Below, piece after piece: positions 8,412 to 19,700 of a stretch of 57,210 nucleotides of DNA. Under the pieces are notes generated by a model. The model was given only the letters and a program-made list of their open reading frames with translations, searched no databases and was not told the origin of the DNA. Where the stretch lies: the NCBI GenBank assembly GCA_022786995.1, contig JALFUW010000077.1:1-57210 (forward strand), in the 5' to 3' direction. The position numbers were made by a program, and so were the translations under genes. The stretch comes from Clostridiales bacterium (lineage in GTDB: Bacteria; Bacillota; Clostridia; Oscillospirales; Oscillospiraceae). How positions within the stretch are numbered: position 1 is the first letter of the stretch; each line of letters starts with the position of its first letter.

Positions 8412-10397
8412 ATGGCCAACACCATCAACGATCTTTACTTAAAATATGTAAATAAGGTTGGAAAGACGCTGGAAAACGACCGTTATTTCCAGTATCTGTT
8501 CGAAATGGTGCAGGCCGGCAGCACAACCCTGCAGCAGAACCACAAGATTCTGCACAAGCAGGTGGATGAGCGGTGGCTGTCCGTCATTGAGGAGAGCCTG
8601 GATGCCCTGAATAAGGTGACCGAGCAGCCCCGTCGGTTCGTCACCACCAATGAAGAGGTGGTGCCCGTGGCGCTGGCCCGGAAGATCACCGCCGACAGCG
8701 TCCGGCACTTAAGCATGAACACCCAGTTCATCGCCAGCAGCAAGGACGGTGACATTCAGCCCACCCGGGTGCTGAACGTGTCCGTGGAGGAAACCTACGA
8801 CCTTTACGAAAACCGCTTCATCTACCACCTGATCCAGCGGCTTGTGACCTTCATCGATAAGCGGACGGACATCATCTTCTGGTCCACCGGCGACGAGACC
8901 TGCAATGTGCTCAGAATGCAGAGCAAGGTGGACGACGCTTACGAGCAGATCGAGTACAAGCTGGAGATGAAGATCAAAAATACCCAGTCCTTCGCAGAAA
9001 ACGACGGGGATAATATGTCCGTCTTTATGCGCATCGACCGGGTGCGCCGCATGGTCATGGCTTTGCGCAACAGCTCCTTCTGCGATATCATGAAGGGCTG
9101 CGCCAAGGTGCGCAGTCCCATCCAGCGAACCAACACCATCATGAAGGACCCGGACTATCGAACCTGCTACAAGCTCTGGCAGTTTCTGGAGAGCTACGAC
9201 GAGGTGGGCTACTCCATCGAGGAGCGGGATACCCCGCTGGAATTTGACGAAGAATACCAGATCCAGCTGTTTTCCAACCTGATCACCAATTACACCGTAT
9301 TCAAGAGCCTTCTGGAGGCGGATCCCAGAAGGATTACGGAGGCACCGCCAAAGCGGAAAAAGGTGACGAAACCAAAGTTTATCAAGAAAATCGAGGAAGA
9401 AATCGTCACGGATTACAATATCCCCGACGTGGAGATCCGCAAGGTCATCATCGAGGAAGTGACCCAGGCCCAGCTGGACGCGGAAGCGAAGCTGGCGGAG
9501 GAAACCCAGCGCCGGGAAGGCCTGGAGGCGGAGCTTGCCGATACGGAGAAGGCCTTCGAGGAGTACCGCTGGCAGGCGGAATTCCAGCGGGCGGAAGCCG
9601 AACGCGCCGCCGAGGACCGGCTGGAATTTACGAAGAATAAGGCAGAAAAAGAGAAGCAGGAGCTGCGGGATGCCATGGAGCAGGCCAAGGCCGAGGCCGA
9701 AAAGCGTCAGGCAGAGCTGCTAGCTCAGATGGATGCCGCGCAAAAGGCGGCTCAGGAGCAGATCGCTCAGATTCAGGCGGAGATGGAAGAAGCCCACCGT
9801 GCCGCGGAGGAGAAGCTGAACCAGGTTTTGTCTGCCGCCCAAAAGCGGCAGGAGGAGCTGCAAGCCGAAATGGAGGCCGCTGAAAGAGCGGCGCAGGACG
9901 CGCGGGCAGAGCTGCTGGCGGAAGCCGAGGAGCAGCGCAAACAGCTGCTGGCCCAGGAGCAGGAAAAGCAGGACGCGCTGCGCGGAGAGATGGCGTATGC
10001 CCTCAGCGCCGCCGACGAAAAGCTGGCCGAAACGAAACAGACCGCGAAGCAGCGGGAAGAGGAACTGAAAGCCGCTGTCGCCGCGGCCCAGGAGGATGCC
10101 CAGAAGGCACGTTACCGCCGCCGGGACATCACCGCCGCCCTGAAACGGACGGAGGTGGCTTTGAACGCGGCGAAGCAGGAGCTGGAGCAGGCTCATCAGG
10201 AGCTGGATGCCGCCGCGGTGCGGGAGCAAGCCGCTTTGCAAAGAGAGCAGGACGCCCTGCGCCGTGCTGAGGAAGAGGCCGCTCTGCGGGCACAGGCTGA
10301 GCTGAAGGCGGAGGAGAATACCCTGACCCGCCGGATTCTGGATGCCGTTACCCAGCGGCGTTCGGAGAAAAAGAAAGAACAGGAAGATATCAAGTAA
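8412..10397 (+). CDS. DUF2357-like protein with long C-terminal coiled coil
   Basis: This 661-residue soluble protein has an N-terminal third that matches the DUF2357 pattern as I know it: EQPRRFVT, VPVALARKIT and ETYDLYENRFIYHLI (about 127-141). DUF2357 proteins usually sit beside McrB-like ATPases and often carry a PD-(D/E)XK nuclease. Here I see no nuclease motif. From about 355 to 640 the protein is a continuous Ala/Glu/Lys/Gln-rich predicted coiled coil. The start follows a GGAGGCG ribosome site. The adjacent McrB-like gene suggests the two form a complex, with the coiled coil acting as a scaffold or lever in place of a nuclease. The stop is three bases from the next start, which couples it to the second signal peptidase. 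Confidence 0.72.
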   Translation: MANTINDLYLKYVNKVGKTLENDRYFQYLFEMVQAGSTTLQQNHKILHKQVDERWLSVIEESLDALNKVTEQPRRFVTTNEEVVPVALARKITADSVRHLSMNTQFIASSKDGDIQPTRVLNVSVEETYDLYENRFIYHLIQRLVTFIDKRTDIIFWSTGDETCNVLRMQSKVDDAYEQIEYKLEMKIKNTQSFAENDGDNMSVFMRIDRVRRMVMALRNSSFCDIMKGCAKVRSPIQRTNTIMKDPDYRTCYKLWQFLESYDEVGYSIEERDTPLEFDEEYQIQLFSNLITNYTVFKSLLEADPRRITEAPPKRKKVTKPKFIKKIEEEIVTDYNIPDVEIRKVIIEEVTQAQLDAEAKLAEETQRREGLEAELADTEKAFEEYRWQAEFQRAEAERAAEDRLEFTKNKAEKEKQELRDAMEQAKAEAEKRQAELLAQMDAAQKAAQEQIAQIQAEMEEAHRAAEEKLNQVLSAAQKRQEELQAEMEAAERAAQDARAELLAEAEEQRKQLLAQEQEKQDALRGEMAYALSAADEKLAETKQTAKQREEELKAAVAAAQEDAQKARYRRRDITAALKRTEVALNAAKQELEQAHQELDAAAVREQAALQREQDALRRAEEEAALRAQAELKAEENTLTRRILDAVTQRRSEKKKEQEDIK

Positions 10398-10400
10398 CCC

Positions 10401-11018
10401 ATGAAAACAAGGTGGATTTTTAAGCTTTTCAACGCGGCTGCCATCGCCCTGATTCTGGTATCTGTATTTGTGCTTCTGTCGGTGGTGCTGACACCCGCCG
10501 GACAGGTGCCCCAGGTGCTGGGCTACAGCGTATTCCGGGTCATGACCGGCAGTATGGAGCCGGAGATCCGGGAGAATTCCCTGCTGGTGGTGAAGAAAAC
10601 CCCGCCGGAGGACATTGTTCCCGGGGATGTGATCTCCTTTTTCTCCCCGGATCCCATGCTGGAGGGCGCGGTGAACACCCACCGGGTGGTGCGGATTGAG
10701 AAGGAGAACGGCAGGATTCAGTTTATCACCAAAGGCGATGCCAACGTGATTGAGGATACCTACCCCGTGGACGCGTCCGCGCTGGTGGGCAAGGCGGTCT
10801 TCAAGTCCTATTGGCTGGGCAAGACCGTGAGCCTGCTGGCAAATCCGCTGGTATTCGGCATCATCATTCTGCTGCCGTTGCTCATTATCCTGCTGATGAA
10901 TCTGTATCGTGCGGTGCGGATCGCGGCGGATATCGCAAAAAAGGAAGAGGAAGAAGCCGTGCGCAAGGCGCTGGAAGAAATCAAGGCAAAGCAAAACGCT
11001 GAACACGAGCAGATCTGA
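10401..11018 (+). CDS. sipW: SipW-type signal peptidase I, second copy
   Basis: This 205-residue protease is of the same S26B type as the one at 5862. It has a membrane helix about 10-30, catalytic Ser 51 in MTGSMEP, His 94 in NTHRVV, Asp 113 in TKGDAN, a second membrane helix about 150-170, and a short charged C-terminal helix. It starts three bases after the DUF2357-like gene and precedes three further secreted proteins, so each peptidase may serve one substrate set: subunits B-E for the first, F-H for the second. That division is inference from order. Both active sites appear complete, so this is not a decaying duplicate. Confidence 0.88.
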   Translation: MKTRWIFKLFNAAAIALILVSVFVLLSVVLTPAGQVPQVLGYSVFRVMTGSMEPEIRENSLLVVKKTPPEDIVPGDVISFFSPDPMLEGAVNTHRVVRIEKENGRIQFITKGDANVIEDTYPVDASALVGKAVFKSYWLGKTVSLLANPLVFGIIILLPLLIILLMNLYRAVRIAADIAKKEEEEAVRKALEEIKAKQNAEHEQI

Positions 11019-11035
11019 AAGGAGGCTGTGCCGGA

Positions 11036-11971
11036 ATGAAGGAACAGAAGAAGGAAAACCAGTTTTCCAGCATGACCCGGGAGCAGATCATTCTGGAGGC
11101 CAAAAAGCAGATTCTGCACAGCGCGGTGCTGGCGCTGGCGGCGCTGATCGTCATCGGTGTGGCCTGCTATGCGTGGTTTGCGAATAACAGGGTCGTTACT
11201 GCCAATCTCAGCTCCGTGTCTCTCAACGCTGATTGCTTTGAACTGGCCAGCGAAGGCGGCGCGGGTGTATTTGACGGAAAACTTCCCGCGGAGTACAACG
11301 TACCAGGAGAAACCTGGCTCAACTCTAGCAACACAAAGGGAACCTACACAGCTGGGAAACAGGCAGTTACTTGGTGCATGAACTCCGGCAGCAATCTGAA
11401 CAATCAGGCGGCTGTTGGAGATCTGCCTGCCGGAAACGGCATAGCTCCCGGTTCTAGCGGGAAGCTGACCTTCTATGTGATTCCCAAAATCAATGGAGAG
11501 CTGACTCTGACCTTCTCCATAGATGTTATTCCTTTGAAGCAGGTGGGAAATACGATGCAAGAACTGGGCGAAACGGCAGATGAGACGGCTGCCCGCCAAC
11601 TGCTACAGGGGCACCTGCTTTTTTCCGAAACGTATAACGACAAAACGCAGTCTGTGCTATTCAATAACAGGAGCTTTACGCTGAACTTTGGAACTGTCAC
11701 AAAAGACGGAGCGCCGATCCCGGTGACCCTGGACTGGCGCTGGCCTTATCTTCTGGCAGATGCCAAAGCGGATGAGACGGTTGCCCAGTGGATAGGAAAT
11801 GCGGAGTACGCACAGTATTTCTACTACAATCCTGCGGATACAGGAGAGAATACCGTGAATATTTCCGGGGCGACGGACAAGAATCTGAACGACTGGTTCA
11901 ATGATGCCGATCAGAAAATCGGCGATAAGATCGACGCGATTATTCTGCAGCTGACCGCTGTGATGGAATAA
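11036..11971 (+). CDS. SipW-dependent surface protein F
   Basis: This 311-residue protein starts after GAAAGGAGG. It has an unusually long polar N-terminus (about 25 residues, including MTREQIILEAKKQILH) before the hydrophobic core (about 29-45) and the SipW-type end VACYAWFANN. The mature part is Asn/Thr-rich with no domain I recognise. It lacks the C-terminal WxEGxD motif of subunits A-E. Its place directly after the second signal peptidase makes it a likely substrate. It could be a TasA-like anchor or an assembly factor comparable in role to TapA, but no sequence feature proves that. Confidence 0.65.
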   Translation: MKEQKKENQFSSMTREQIILEAKKQILHSAVLALAALIVIGVACYAWFANNRVVTANLSSVSLNADCFELASEGGAGVFDGKLPAEYNVPGETWLNSSNTKGTYTAGKQAVTWCMNSGSNLNNQAAVGDLPAGNGIAPGSSGKLTFYVIPKINGELTLTFSIDVIPLKQVGNTMQELGETADETAARQLLQGHLLFSETYNDKTQSVLFNNRSFTLNFGTVTKDGAPIPVTLDWRWPYLLADAKADETVAQWIGNAEYAQYFYYNPADTGENTVNISGATDKNLNDWFNDADQKIGDKIDAIILQLTAVME

Positions 11972-11992
11972 TCCTGGCAATGAGGTGTACAC

Positions 11993-12658
11993 ATGGACGA
12001 GCAGAATAACAACCAACCAAATGACCGCGCGGAGAAGCGGCTGCTGATTCTGGCGCTGCTGGCAACGGCTCTGCTGGCTCTGATCGTGGGTACACTGGCA
12101 TGGCTTCGGTATTCCCGCAGCTTACAGACGATGACCACGGTTCACGTCCCTGCTCTGTATCTGGGCGGCGCTGATGGCAGCAGTACGATTGATATCGACA
12201 TGGGTGACATTGATGTGGTCACCAAACAGGAGCAATACTACGCATTCAGTGTCGTATCCAAATCAAAGGATGGCAGCACAGATCGTTACATTCTCCAGCT
12301 CGCGCATACCACAAATCTGCCCTTTCAGTATGAAGTCTATGAAGCGACGGGTACGATCACTGGGGAAGTCACGTCTGCTAACTGCAAAGGGGAAAATATT
12401 TTGAGCAAAACCCTTTCAAAAGACACTACCCGCCCGGCCACCTATGGCGAGAAGTCTACCATTGGCACGCATCTTCACCCAGCCGCAGACCCACAATACT
12501 ACCAATCCGACAAACGGACGATTAACTCCACCAGCAGAACGGATTATTACATTCTCAAAGTGTGGTGGGAAGGAACAATCGAGAACAACAAGGAAACGGA
12601 TATGGTATACCTGTCAGTTGGCGCGGCACCGAAGGATAATGTGGGAGGCAGCACATGA
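11993..12658 (+). CDS. SipW-dependent surface protein G
   Basis: This 221-residue protein begins MDEQNNNQPN. It has a polar start, a hydrophobic segment about 16-35 and the signal end VGTLAWLRYSRS. The C-terminal region contains KVWWEG (189-194), matching the WxEG motif of subunits A-E without cysteines, so it is probably a distant paralogue. The last codons overlap the next start as ATGA, showing tight coupling. The ribosome site is a modest GAGG upstream of 11993. No other domain is recognisable. Confidence 0.62.
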   Translation: MDEQNNNQPNDRAEKRLLILALLATALLALIVGTLAWLRYSRSLQTMTTVHVPALYLGGADGSSTIDIDMGDIDVVTKQEQYYAFSVVSKSKDGSTDRYILQLAHTTNLPFQYEVYEATGTITGEVTSANCKGENILSKTLSKDTTRPATYGEKSTIGTHLHPAADPQYYQSDKRTINSTSRTDYYILKVWWEGTIENNKETDMVYLSVGAAPKDNVGGST

Positions 12659-13668
12659 AGGGCAACAAGAAAAACTGGATAGCAATCTGGTTGGTTGTAT
12701 TTTGCGCGGCGTGGCTGGTGACGGGAACCTATGCCGCCTACACGAAAGTGGACTCCATCAAGCGAGTGGTGTCCACGACTTCGGGCGCTGAGGTGCGTTT
12801 TTCCTCAAATCATATGACACTGAAAAACAGGACAGACGAAGCAAGCACCTACAAATTGACGGCAATCACGTCGGGCAGCGCTTCAAGCGTGTCCGTAAGC
12901 ACGACGGTATGTAATTTCCCGCAGGGGGATGCCGCGAAAAGCAATCCGAATACGATTGCCTATCGCTTTACCGCAGAGCTGCTGGATATTGCGGGAAATG
13001 CCGTAAACGCCAACTCAGAATTGAGCTATTCTGATGCAAACGGAAATCAGGTCCCGGTGACAGGCGCGCAGATCGCGGCGGCTCTGAAAATTAACAATAT
13101 ATCTTTTACAACAGTTGATAACGGCGCCTACCGCCTGGAAATCCCAAATCAGCAGTTGGCTGGCGGAGAAGCGCACCAGAATGTATATAAGCTCACCTGT
13201 GAGGCAGAAAACGCCGCAATGCTGGATGCCGTCATGATCCAGATGAAGGCGATTCCCACTGACCCGACGAGCTGCGGAATCGGCTCCGATCAGTTTCTTG
13301 CGGGCAGGCTGAGGGTTTTGATGAATTCCGGCCGGAGCACCGTGTGGACGGGCAGATTTACGGATATGGGCGTTACGAACACTCCCGGCGAGCTGGATGC
13401 CTTTAACTATGAGATTTCCGGCACAGCCAAAGGAACCTATGTTCTGTCTTGGAATAAGGAAAAAGTGGCGCTCAGCCCCTGGTTTTTGGAGGATCTTCCC
13501 GCTGTAAGCATACAGAAGCAGGAAGCTGGAATGGTTCAGATCTCCGTTGGCGAGCCGGGAACCCCTACCAGCTATCGGTTTGTATTTTACCGGGTCGGTG
13601 GAATCCCGGAGGGGGAGACTTGGGATACGGTGCGGGGATATGTAACCTTTGCCCCCGCTAATGGATAA
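12655..13668 (+). CDS. Secreted surface protein H with SipW-like signal
   Basis: This 337-residue protein overlaps the previous gene by four bases. Its signal peptide has hydrophobic residues about 8-24 and ends TGTYAAYTKVDS, a variant of the TYAWF signal. The mature part starts with a segment resembling the N-terminal region of other clostridial SipW-linked proteins (SGAEVRFSSN) and is otherwise beta-rich and unrecognised. It ends 37 bases before the giant adhesin, and may present or anchor it. The WxEGxD motif is absent. Confidence is good that it is real and secreted, low for role. Confidence 0.6.
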   Translation: MKGNKKNWIAIWLVVFCAAWLVTGTYAAYTKVDSIKRVVSTTSGAEVRFSSNHMTLKNRTDEASTYKLTAITSGSASSVSVSTTVCNFPQGDAAKSNPNTIAYRFTAELLDIAGNAVNANSELSYSDANGNQVPVTGAQIAAALKINNISFTTVDNGAYRLEIPNQQLAGGEAHQNVYKLTCEAENAAMLDAVMIQMKAIPTDPTSCGIGSDQFLAGRLRVLMNSGRSTVWTGRFTDMGVTNTPGELDAFNYEISGTAKGTYVLSWNKEKVALSPWFLEDLPAVSIQKQEAGMVQISVGEPGTPTSYRFVFYRVGGIPEGETWDTVRGYVTFAPANG

Positions 13669-13705
13669 GCACTTTATTGTCTGGCAACAGAAAGGACAAC
13701 GCGTT

Positions 13706-16700
13706 ATGGGCAAGAAGTTCAGATTAACCGCTTGGATTCTGGCGGTTTCCATCCTTCTGAATATGGTTCCGCTGCCGGCAAGCTCGCAGGAGAACGCTGC
13801 GGCCACGCAGACAAACACAGAGGAGATCATTCAGACCGGCAACATCGGCAGCGACCCGACCGGCGACACCGGCAGCGACCCGACCGGCGACACCGGCAGT
13901 GACCCGACCGACGACACCGGCAGCGACCTGAATGGCGGCACCGGCAGTGACCTGAATGGCGGTACTGATAGCGGCCTGATCGTCGGCGACGACAGCAGCT
14001 CAGATGAGCAGCTGATTATGAATAGCTCCGAGGACGACGATCAGACGGGAAATTCCGATGAGGAAATGAACACGTCGGATGAGATTATGTCGCTGGAAGG
14101 AGAATCGGGGCAGTGGGAGTCGCTGAGTGATTGGGAAGACAAATGTTCGGAAGGTAAGTATAACAAGGACACAGGACTCGTGATTGATTCGGGCTGGGAT
14201 CTGATCTGCCTGTCCAACATAGAGCCTTCGCTATATCGCGATAAAAAGCTGGTTCTGACGAATCCAAATCTGGATACGACGACATGCCCGGAGGTGGCTG
14301 ATCCTTCGTTGGCGTTTCAGGGACTTGGCACGGATGCTGAACCCTTCGTGGGAATCGTGGAGTATGGCGCAGGCAACGAAGCAACGATTACGCTGAATCG
14401 GCCGCTGTTTAACAGACTGAGCTTTCAGGAAAATACGTCCCTTTGTACGTTGTATCTGAAGAGCAGCCAAAACACCACGGCGCTGCTTGCAGATACGGTA
14501 GATGGAAACGGAGCTATCCAGGTCGTTCTGGAAAATCCCGTAGCCTCGGAAGACGTCAGCGCGGTGCTTCCCCCTGTGTTTCAGACAATCAATAAGCCTG
14601 ATGGCGTGGAATCAACGAACATCCAGATTTCAGTGACCAACCGAGCAGAGGTTGGGGTGACGGGCAATGGTCTGATCTGCAACACGTTGGACACAAATGC
14701 GCAGCTGACGGTAACCGGCATCACGAATTACCTCGGACTGACGGCGGAAAGCGGTGACGCGGGCGGACTGGTTGGAACAATGAAGGATGGTTCGATCCTA
14801 CAGGTTGGAGACTCGGCGGTAAGCGGCGAAACAGCCGGAAGTACCGCCATCGAGATTTCCAACGTCAGCGGCGCTGCTACGGGCGGTCTGGTCGGAACAA
14901 TGAAGGGCACTGCCACGGTCAACGTGAATGCGGCTGTGACGGTATCCAGCATCAGCGGCAGCAACGCGGGCGGACTGGTCGGAAGCATGGCGTCTAATGC
15001 CACGCTGAACGCCGGCAGCGGCAGCCTGATATTGAAAGATGCGGGCGATACCAAAGCCGTCACCGGCAGCTCCAACGCCGGTGGCTGCGTTGGCTTTGCG
15101 GAGGATATTGTCTTTTCTATTCCCACAATCACAGTTGATTCCTCAGCCACGGTATACGGCACGGGTAGCGCTGGTGTTGGCGGCCTGATCGGCGCCTATA
15201 CATATAGCGGAACTGCTGACAGGTTTAGCAACGTATCCCAAATAAGCATACCCGGACTCACGTTGGCCTGCACAGGTGACAACGGAAAAGCGGGAGCGCT
15301 GTTTGGAAAGCTGAGCAACAATGGTGTGGGTACGTTTTCCATCTCCGATGTCACAGTTGACGGCGTCTCATTCCAGAACGGATCGGCTGGCGGCCTGATT
15401 GGACAATACGGTACGACCGACCTGAGCGCTGCGCTGGAGATCAGCGGTGCAACAGTCGAAACATCTCTGAAGAGTAATGCGCGGGATTATGGCGGCCTGA
15501 TTGGCGTGGATGATTGCGGCAGCCCCGCCTATATTAAAATCTACGGCAATACAACCGTTACGATGAATTCCGGCGGAACGCCGACGGATTTCGGCGGGCT
15601 GGTATCCCGATTGCAGGGGGATAATGCAGGTCACCTACTGAATCTGGAAGGAACGGTAACGGTTAATGTTACCGGCAATTTCAAAAGCAGCGCTTCCACC
15701 GGCGGCTTGGTTGCCTACCTCCCAAACGGTGTCATCCGCATCGGCGGCAACGTGACAATTAACGGTACGCTGGCTCCAGAAGAAAATAACAGATATCGGA
15801 GCGGCTGGGTTGTCGGCGATTTGGGGAACGCGCTGGTGTATGTGGATCAGAGCGTAGAAGGTGCTGGACTGACGCTGGCTGACAAAGAGAGTAATTCTAA
15901 CCAGTATAACGATCTTGGACGCTGGGGTCAGGTTTTGGAAGCGAACGACAGCACCGATCTTCCCGGGCTGCTGGAATTCAATGAGACGAACCACACTGTT
16001 ACCGTTGCTGAGACAAATGCGAACGGAAGCTATCAAATTACGAATCTGAAAGAGTTCGCAACTGTCGCGCTGCGGCTTCAGCTGAACCAAATTGACACCC
16101 TGGTGATTGGCGGGGATATTTCCAGCCCTGTTGATATCACCATTGGGCAGGATATCACGCTGAGCAACGGGCTTTTCGGCTTACAGCGGGATCACAGTGG
16201 TTCCGAACAATTCAACGTGACCATTCATGGCGGTGGGAAGAAAATTACCCTGCCCAATACGACCGTTTACCCCACAGGCGAGTCCCACAACCGTCTGGGC
16301 CTGTTGTCGAATGTTAGCGCGTTGACGGCAGAAAACCTGACGGTGGCTGGCGAAATTAACTTTGACCAGAGCAGCGGCTCCATCTATGCGGGCGGGCTGG
16401 CGGCCTTTGCAGCTGGCGATGTTACGTTAACCAACGTGACCGGCGCGGCGAATATCACCGGCAGCGGCAGCATGGGCAGCGATGAGCTGTCTGGCCTGAT
16501 TGCGCATGTAGGGGACGGAACGACGCTGAAATTCACAGACTGCTCCTGGACGTCCACGATCACGGACAGCGGCACCAGCACCGACGTATATATCGGCGGC
16601 TTCCTCGGCAAAGGAACGAACGTCGGGATGAGTGTCAGCAGCGGTACTCTAGGCAGTAGTACACGCAGCGGCACGATTCGGAAAAACAACGCAACGACTG

Positions 16701-19700
16701 CAAAGGCAGGCGGTCTGGTGGCGAGCCTTTCGGGCAGAACGCTGGACATTGACGGCCTGACCATCAGCAATGCGAGCATCGATGCGCCCCGTGCAACCGG
16801 CACCTGCGGCGGCCTGCTGAGCTATGAGCTACTGGATACCACAACGAATATTGCCGGCGTTACGATTGCCAACAGTTCGGTGAATGCCGGCAGCGCCGGC
16901 TTTGGCGGATTGGTGTACAAGGCATCTGGCGTGATGACCATTGAGAAAAATGCTGATGACGTCGGTGTCAGCATCGGCACCGGGAACAGCTTCGCAGGAG
17001 GGTCAAGCGAATCTGCGCCCAGCGGTCTGCTGGTCTGCCGCGGCGACCAACAGGACGCGAATGACAAGGCGCTGTATCTGAAAGTTCTGGATGGAGCCTA
17101 CAGCGTTGACAGCCTCACCAGGGTGACGCTGAGTGGAACCTATTTCGATGAACTCGTTGGCATCACCAAGGGTGCGTATGGCAACGGTATTGTATCCTAT
17201 GCCACGCCTGGCAACGCGCTTATTGACCAGTCTGACTGCAACACCTATCAGCAGAAGATTGCCAATGGTGGCACAATTTGGGACAACCCCTGCACCCGCT
17301 ACTATTACAATCTGGATTCCTTTGACCCGGCGGATGGGGACATCACCTCAGCCGGCGAGCTTGTCATGTGGAGCGTTTCCCAGTATTGCGCTGATGAGCT
17401 GAAATCGAATTTTGCGACTGGTGGTTCGTTCGTGATCAGTGGCGACATCCCGCTGGCGGGCTATTCCTACTATCCCGTTTCTCCCCGTGATGGGGTGTCC
17501 ATTGACGGTGCGACCATCACCTTTGCCTACAAAGACTTGGTGGATAAGGAGCTAAGAACAGGCTCGGACGTAGAGAACAAAAAGCCCTCCAATAGTGCCC
17601 GCCAGCATTACCTGATGCATACGGGCATCTTTGAAAATGTAATAAATCAGAGCTTGTCTGTCAACAACCTGACCCTCAGCGGCACCGTAGGCCCTGTAGC
17701 AAACGGCTCCGGCGCGCTGATCAGCGGCAGTATTTCAAGCAACAGGGATGCAGGAAGCAAAACACTGACAATCAACTCCTTGACTCTGAATAACCTGACC
17801 ATCTACGGAGGCAATACCAGTGACTACGCTCCGCTTCTGATCAACAAGATCGGCAGTTACGTCACCATGAACATGGACGGCGTATCGACTACGGGTTATG
17901 ATACCCAGACCACTGCCGCCACCAGTCTGATCGGCAATGTGGGAGATGCCACAAGCGGCACCGATATTCGCCTGACCTTCAGCAATATGGCGCTGGACGC
18001 GAAAACGGATGGCCTGGGAAACCCTGATTACTATGGAAGCCAAGGCGCCATCTTCTCCCATGCGACCTTCCTGGAATCCTTCGCCTACAGTGACAAGACC
18101 ACCTGCTTCGGTGAGTATAACTTTACCGTGGCGGAGGGTGACCCAAAGTATACCGTAGGCGTGGAGGTATCAAATACAAGCAGCGGCAGAAACCTAAAAC
18201 TACAGTATAAGGATGAAGCGGGTAGTGACTATGTAAAATACCCTGGTGGAACCGCACCCGCAAATGATGAAGGAGCCGCGGACTGGTTTAAGGTTGCTGA
18301 GTACAGACGTTATGTAAATCATATTGAGGACGATACGAATCATTACTACGAGCTGGATATCAACCAGCGCCCAAAAGATTTGACCAAAGGCTGCGGAACC
18401 TACGGCGATCCCTATGTGATCGAGTATGCGTCGCAGCTTGCGGCAGTGGCAAAGATTATCCGCGGAGAGAGCGTGTACGACTGGTCAGTGCGGATGAATG
18501 ATCAGGTACTAAATGGCGATTTTGGAGATCAGAATGGCCACGGGCCGAATCCTATCGATGCGATAGATATCAATTATAAGCTCGCAAGAGGAGCCGACAA
18601 GTGGAACGGTTCGCTGGAAAATGACAAGGTACGCGACTATTTGCGCAATGCCTATTACCAAATCAGTGATGACTTGAATCTAAGCAGCACATGGGGCGGT
18701 CTGGGCAGCGAGGATATGCCATTTATGGGCGTGATTGTGGGTAAAAAAACGGGAGAGACGTGCCCTAGGATTACAATCACGGCAACCCAGGCAAAGCAGT
18801 ACGGCGGACTGATCAAGTTCAGCGAGGGCAGCGTGGTCAAGAACCTGAAGATCGAGTTTTCTGGAAGCGCGACTGTCCTGGATGCGGGAGTACTGAGTGA
18901 TGCCGCTTTCTTCGGCGGCGTGGTAGGCTGGTGCCATGGCGGCGATACCATTATCGATAACGTGTCGGTGAATCTGAGCGCTCCTTCCATCAGCGGATCC
19001 AATGGTAAGCTGGCGGCTGTGGGCGGCTATGTGGGTCTGGTTGGCGGCTATGATGCCAGTACCGGCGGCGGTGTGGTATTCAAGGGAACCATCGGCAGCG
19101 GCCTTTCGGGAGTGACAGTTGGCAAAGACTCTATTTCGGCGACAAGTAGTGATGGAAACTACTTTTATGTAAACCCCTATGTGGGCCGTGTGCTGGATGG
19201 GTATGCTGTGTATGATAGTACTGAATCCTCCGAAAAACTGGACAATACGAACAAGAACTACCAGATTCCCACCATCAGTGGAAACAACCATCTGACTTGG
19301 GCCGACAGCACGCTTACCGTCAAGGACGCGGCTGGCCTGTGGCTTCTGTCCGCCATCGTCAACAGCGGCTCGACGGGTAAGGCCCGCTCCTGTGACTATG
19401 ACGCGGTGGGTACGGCACTTGCTGAGGGTAACAACTCGTCGGAACTGAACGATGAGAAGAGAGCCAGCAAGCCCTATCTGGTGGAGAAGTTTACGAGCGA
19501 CAAAGCGACGTTCCCTTCTCTGACAAGTCAGTCTTCCATAAGGATTGAGATGGATAAGGACTGCGACATGACCGGGTACGGAAACGGTTTCCGGGGCATC
19601 GGCACCAGTTACAGCAATGAGCGCTTGCTGAATGTCGGATTTCTTGACGGTCAGAATCAGAAGGTGATCCTGAACCAGAACCGTCGGGAGTATACGGCGG

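Noticed and set aside
6622..10397. McrBC-type restriction or anti-phage system
   Set aside because: No nuclease motif, DNA-binding domain or methyltransferase is visible, the ATPase is membrane-anchored and all neighbours are secretion-related. A defence role is not excluded but is not supported here.
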